Source: an uncultured Clostridia bacterium (GTDB lineage: Bacteria > Bacillota > Clostridia > Oscillospirales > Acutalibacteraceae). Taken from it: a stretch of DNA of 8,854 nucleotides. The notes beneath the pieces were generated by a model. That model had not been told where the DNA came from and made no database searches. It saw only the letters and a program-made list of their open reading frames with translations. A program made the translations under genes and the position numbers. The DNA is taken from contig CALWKP010000253.1 of assembly GCA_944381295.1 (NCBI GenBank), positions 1 through 8,854 of the forward strand. The letters run 5' to 3'. The stretch's first letter is position 1. Every line of letters starts with the position of its first letter. Positions 6,745 to 8,854 of the stretch are shown here, in pieces.

Positions 6745-7305
6745 TTATCCATTTTCCTCTTTTTTTATTTCATATAGCAATTCCCCGGATACTGCACCTG
6801 TTTTCGGATAAACCCTTGTCCCGCTGCGGTCGATAAGCGTCATGCCCACCTTCTTCATCACCTTCTCCGACACCATATTGGCCGAATCGCAATGCGAGAT
6901 CACCCTGCGCACCGACAACGTGTGAAAAGCATAATCCAGCAGCAATTTTGCCGCTTCTGACGCAATCCCTTTCTTTCTGTAATCTTTATGAACGATCCAT
7001 CCCATTTCACAGGTATCTTTGTCTTCCCGACGCTCCAAATTTATTCCTCCGACTATCTTTCCTTCGTATACAATCACATATTCTCTGTCATTTGGATTTT
7101 CTTTCCCCCATTCAGAAACCGCATAGGCTACAAATGCTTCCGTCTCTCCCCGTGTCTCTTTAGGAAAATACATCATCATTGTGATACTCTTATCAGCGGC
7201 ATATGCATGAATTGCATCTGTATCATTTATTGTGATTGGTCTAAGCAGCAATCGTTTTGAAGCAATAGCGTGATTGTTTAATTTTATTTCCTCATTAGTA
7301 ACCAT
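6745..7305 (-). CDS. GNAT family N-acetyltransferase, RimJ/RimL type
   Basis: A 186-residue GNAT-fold protein (Acetyltransf_3-like). SKRLLLRPITINDTDAI (16-32) is the usual N-terminal strand of the RimJ/RimL group, and EYVIVYEGKIVGGINL (75-90) forms the central strands. The acetyl-CoA pyrophosphate loop is EMGWIVHKDYRKKGIASEA (100-118), with the R-x-x-G-x-A pattern in RKKGIA. The segment CDSANMVSEKVMKKVGM (139-155) matches the family's N-x-x-S-x-x-V-x-x-K-x-G pattern. It should transfer an acetyl group from acetyl-CoA to an amine on a protein N-terminus, an antibiotic or another small molecule; the substrate cannot be told from sequence. The length is normal and the protein looks intact and soluble. 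A GAGGGTGA 10 bases upstream serves as ribosome-binding site. It is a single-gene unit diverging from coaX, with a structured upstream region. Confidence 0.9.
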   Translation of the reverse strand: MVTNEEIKLNNHAIASKRLLLRPITINDTDAIHAYAADKSITMMMYFPKETRGETEAFVAYAVSEWGKENPNDREYVIVYEGKIVGGINLERREDKDTCEMGWIVHKDYRKKGIASEAAKLLLDYAFHTLSVRRVISHCDSANMVSEKVMKKVGMTLIDRSGTRVYPKTGAVSGELLYEIKKEENG

Positions 7306-7331
7306 TTGATTTTCACCCTCTAAACATAGTA

Positions 7332-7373
7332 AAGGATACCACTCTTTAGCTAGAGGTTCTCTACGTTATCCTT
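7332..7373 (-). repeat. Imperfect hairpin with alternative inner stems in the acetyltransferase upstream region
   Basis: The outer arms AAGGATA and TATCCTT (7332-7338, 7367-7373) form a 7-bp inverted repeat. Inside, CTCT (7342-7345) can pair with AGAG (7352-7355). Alternatively TAGAG (7351-7355) can pair with CTCTA (7359-7363) around a three-base loop. The two inner stems share bases and exclude each other. It may be a leader RNA structure of the acetyltransferase mRNA. Confidence 0.4.
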
Positions 7374-7519
7374 GTTCTGTCCATAATACTAGGATCATCC
7401 AGTCTCATGATTGTAATGGATTGCGTATGTTCAATGTTGTTTCTGTGTAAAACTTTCTCCTACCCCTTCCAAAATTTTCCTCCTTCACAGGCAAACATCC
7501 TAATTTGTCCTATTTTTGC

Positions 7520-7552
7520 AGCTCTCCCTTCGTGAAAAAGGGAGAGCTTTTT
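7520..7552 (+). terminator. Strong plus-strand terminator upstream of the coaX promoter
   Basis: AGCTCTCCCTT (7520-7530) pairs with AAGGGAGAGCT (7538-7548) around a seven-base loop, followed by a T run to 7552. That is an 11-bp perfect stem with a U-tail on the plus strand only; the minus side continues with GCAAAAAT. No plus-strand gene lies upstream of it. Confidence 0.85.
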
Positions 7553-7560
7553 CCTTTCAT

Positions 7561-7589
7561 TTGATAACTTTATCCGCCTGTGTTATAAT
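7561..7589 (+). promoter_or_regulatory. Promoter of coaX
   Basis: TTGATA (7561-7566), a 17-bp spacer and a perfect TATAAT (7584-7589), with TG one base before the -10 box. The predicted start of transcription is near 7596, leaving an untranslated leader of about 27 bases. It begins just after the upstream terminator, so coaX is insulated from upstream transcription. Confidence 0.9.
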
Positions 7590-7622
7590 ATAAAAAACTT
7601 TTCTCTGGAAGGGGGCGCACCT

Positions 7623-8417
7623 ATGCTCTTAACCATCGATATCGGGAATTCCCACATCGTCCTTGGCGGTTTCGAGGGAGAACGTCTTGTGTTTTCTGCG
7701 CGGATGGTTACACAAACCTATCGCACCGACGATCAATATGCTGTGGAGATCAACCAGTTAATGGAGCTCTACCACATCGACCCTGCCTGTATTGACGGCT
7801 GCATTATTTCTTCTGTCGTCCCGGAGCTTTCTTCCCCTTTCCAGCGTGCGCTCTGCAAGTCAATTAACGCCAAGCCTTTACTGCTTGGTCCCGGTGTAAA
7901 AACCGGTCTGAACATCCTGATCGACGATCCCGGTCAGCTCGGCGCCGACTTGGTTGCTGCTGCCGTCGCCGCAATCGCTCATTATCCTGCACCGTGCCTC
8001 ATTTATGATCTTGGCACTGCGATCACGATCAGTGTTGTCGATCATCGGTCAAATTTTGCAGGCTGTGTGATTTGCGCTGGTACCCGTTTGATGCTGGACG
8101 CTCTGACTTCCCGTACCGCCCTGCTCCCTCATGTGAGCATCGAGGAACCATCCTCTGTGATTGGCAGAAACTCCATTGCTTCCATGCAGTCCGGGCTTGT
8201 GTACGGTACCGCTGCTATGCTCGATGGCCTCGCTGACCGTATCGAAAAGGAACTTGGCGGTCCTGCTACGCTTGTCGCAACGGGTGGTCTCGCTCACAGT
8301 ATCGTCCCGCATTGCCGCCATGAATTCATTATTCATGACAGCCTTTTATTGGAAGGCTTGCGCCTGATCTACGAGAAAAACAAAAAGCCTTCCAATAATT
8401 CCCGTATTTTCCGATGA
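7623..8417 (+). CDS. coaX: Type III pantothenate kinase
   Basis: A 264-residue member of the ASKHA-fold CoaX family. It phosphorylates pantothenate with ATP in the first step of coenzyme A synthesis and, unlike type I kinases, is not inhibited by CoA. Visible motifs are the phosphate loop DIGNS (6-10), GPGVKTG (89-95) for pantothenate contact, GAD (107-109) with the presumed catalytic base D109, DLGTA (129-133), SGLVYG (190-195) and ATGGLA (219-224) for ATP binding. Residue 110 is L instead of the R of classic members; as I recall, this is common in Clostridia. The usual GGxIxPG segment reads AGCVICAG (146-153), lacking one glycine and the proline. The length is normal and the frame intact. 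GGAAGGGGG ends seven bases before the ATG. The next gene, 76 bases on, encodes an ECF S component, which suggests a pantothenate supply operon. Confidence 0.93.
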   Translation: MLLTIDIGNSHIVLGGFEGERLVFSARMVTQTYRTDDQYAVEINQLMELYHIDPACIDGCIISSVVPELSSPFQRALCKSINAKPLLLGPGVKTGLNILIDDPGQLGADLVAAAVAAIAHYPAPCLIYDLGTAITISVVDHRSNFAGCVICAGTRLMLDALTSRTALLPHVSIEEPSSVIGRNSIASMQSGLVYGTAAMLDGLADRIEKELGGPATLVATGGLAHSIVPHCRHEFIIHDSLLLEGLRLIYEKNKKPSNNSRIFR

Positions 8418-8439
8418 AAACAGGGAATCCCCCCTGTTT
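8418..8439 (+). repeat. Short hairpin after the coaX stop codon
   Basis: AAACAGGG (8418-8425) pairs with CCCTGTTT (8432-8439) around a six-base loop, directly after the coaX stop. There is no clean U-run after the stem (CTCAAATATATTTT), so it is more likely an mRNA-stabilising or weak attenuating stem inside the operon than a full terminator. Confidence 0.5.
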
Positions 8440-8455
8440 CTCAAATATATTTTGC

Positions 8456-8488
8456 GCTGCATCCTTTTTCGGAGCAGCAGCAAGGAGG
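8456..8488 (+). promoter_or_regulatory. Hairpin adjoining the ribosome-binding site of the ECF S-component gene
   Basis: GCTGC-A-TCC (8456-8464) can pair with GGAGCAGC (8471-8478) with one bulged A and a six-base loop. It ends four bases before AAGGAGG (8482-8488). The segment TCCTT (8462-8466) is also complementary to AAGGA of the ribosome-binding site. AAGGAGG lies five bases before the ATG at 8494 and decides that start. Confidence 0.45.
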
Positions 8489-8493
8489 AAATT

Positions 8494-8850
8494 ATGAAAA
8501 CAAGCAAAAACACCCTATTTATGGCGCAGTTTGCTCTGCTCCTGGCCATCGAGATCATTGTATGTTTTACGCCCCTTGGTTCTATCCCAATTGGTCCCAT
8601 CGTTGCTACCCTTGCAATGATCCCTGTGATTATCACCGCAATTCTTCTTGGCGTCGGCGCCGGCGCTGTGATGGGCGCATTTGCCGGCCTGTGCAGTTTC
8701 CTTGTCATGACCTTTGTTTCCCCGTCGCCGACTTCCTTCGTGTTTACCCCTTTCTATTCCGTCGGAGATATCCATGGTAACGACTGGAGAAGTTCTAAAA
8801 ATCCCCTTGACAGCAACAGCAGGCTGTGTTACCATACCCCCTACCAGTAA
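8494..8850 (+). CDS. ECF transporter S component, C-terminally disrupted
   Basis: The start at 8494 is fixed by AAGGAGG five bases upstream. Residues 1-89 closely follow the ECF_trnsprt pattern: LALL...CFTPLGSIPIGPIVATLAMIPVIITAILLG, then GAGAVMGAFAGLCSFLVMTF and PSPTSFVFTPFYSVGD. S components are membrane proteins of usually 170-200 residues with six helices that bind a vitamin and dock to the EcfAAT energising module. Next to coaX, pantothenate (PanT-like) is the plausible substrate, but this is inferred from context. This frame stops after 118 residues with only three or four helices. After about residue 97 (WRSSKNPLDSNSRLCYHTPYQ) the sequence is hydrophilic and unlike the family, and neither other forward frame restores a membrane protein. 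The 3' half therefore appears replaced by other DNA carrying a new promoter. The gene is likely non-functional, unless this is a sequence-end artefact. Confidence 0.75.
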   Translation: MKTSKNTLFMAQFALLLAIEIIVCFTPLGSIPIGPIVATLAMIPVIITAILLGVGAGAVMGAFAGLCSFLVMTFVSPSPTSFVFTPFYSVGDIHGNDWRSSKNPLDSNSRLCYHTPYQ

Positions 8851-8854
8851 GGGA
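8807..8854 (+). promoter_or_regulatory. Candidate metal-responsive (CsoR-like) promoter at the window end
   Basis: TTGACA (8807-8812), a 17-bp spacer and TACCAT (8830-8835) with TG one base before it form a plausible promoter. Overlapping its downstream side is the G/C-tract pseudo-palindrome ACCCCCTAC-CA-GTAAGGGA (8836-8854). It resembles the operators of CsoR/RcnR-family copper or nickel sensors, which are C-tract/G-tract dyads flanked by TA. The spacer also holds a perfect small dyad ACAGC-AG-GCTGT (8816-8827). The regulated gene would lie beyond the window. Confidence 0.45.

Larger units (their letters stand above)
7306..7622. other. Divergent intergenic region between acetyltransferase and coaX
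   Basis: 317 bases without a standard gene. Next to the acetyltransferase lies an imperfect 42-base hairpin (7332-7373) and a 15-codon minus-strand micro-frame. Next to coaX lie a strong plus-strand terminator and the coaX promoter. The middle (about 7410-7515) holds pyrimidine-rich sequence (a GGAGG-like motif on the minus strand near 7480-7490) with no frame I can assign. No convincing promoter for the acetyltransferase was found. Confidence 0.7.

Noticed and set aside
8494..8850. A simple frameshift as the cause of the short S component
   Set aside because: One alternative forward frame hits a stop right after the conserved part and the other encodes a non-membrane sequence, so shifting frame does not recover the missing helices.

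Overview
The window looks like chromosomal DNA from a low-to-moderate-GC Firmicute, most likely a gut-type member of the Clostridia. This rests on strong AAGGAGG ribosome-binding sites, U-tailed hairpin terminators, a Clostridia-style type III pantothenate kinase next to an ECF transporter S component, and a MacB-like ABC operon paired with an S-layer-like (COG1361-type) surface protein. No phage, plasmid, CRISPR, rRNA or tRNA signals were seen. The window starts inside one gene and ends just past a broken one.

Layout. (1) Positions 1-369, plus strand: the C-terminal end of a probable PRK06851-like P-loop NTPase, followed by a bidirectional hairpin terminator. (2) 4757 down to 516, minus strand: a compact three-gene operon whose genes overlap by 17 and 4 bases. 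In order of transcription it encodes an ABC ATPase, a secreted and C-terminally anchored multi-sandwich protein, and a MacB/FtsX-type permease. A 10-bp-period direct repeat lies upstream. (3) 6349 down to 5087, minus: a secreted transglutaminase-like protein with a complete Cys-His-Asp triad and a C-terminal beta domain. (4) 6350-6744: an intergenic stretch holding a near-consensus minus-strand promoter (TTGACA, 17 bp, TATAGT). About 95 bases later comes a strong minus-strand terminator, which defines a roughly 100-nt candidate small RNA or an attenuated leader for the transglutaminase gene. (5) 7305 down to 6745, minus: a RimJ/RimL-type GNAT acetyltransferase with a structured upstream region. 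(6) From 7561, plus: a strong promoter driving coaX, followed by an ECF S-component gene.

How the genes fit together. The ABC ATPase, surface protein and permease should form one envelope complex of the mechanotransmission/export type, with the surface protein in place of a MacA-like adaptor. CoaX phosphorylates pantothenate, and the adjacent S component plausibly imports pantothenate or another vitamin, so the pair would be a coenzyme A supply unit. The S component loses resemblance to its family after about residue 90-97 and runs into a new promoter with a G/C-tract dyad resembling CsoR-type metal-responsive operators. That suggests a rearrangement or a chimeric sequence end.

I do not see a clear large undescribed system. 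The observations most worth checking are the candidate small RNA/attenuator, the disrupted S component with its metal-type promoter, and the adaptor-swapped MacB operon.
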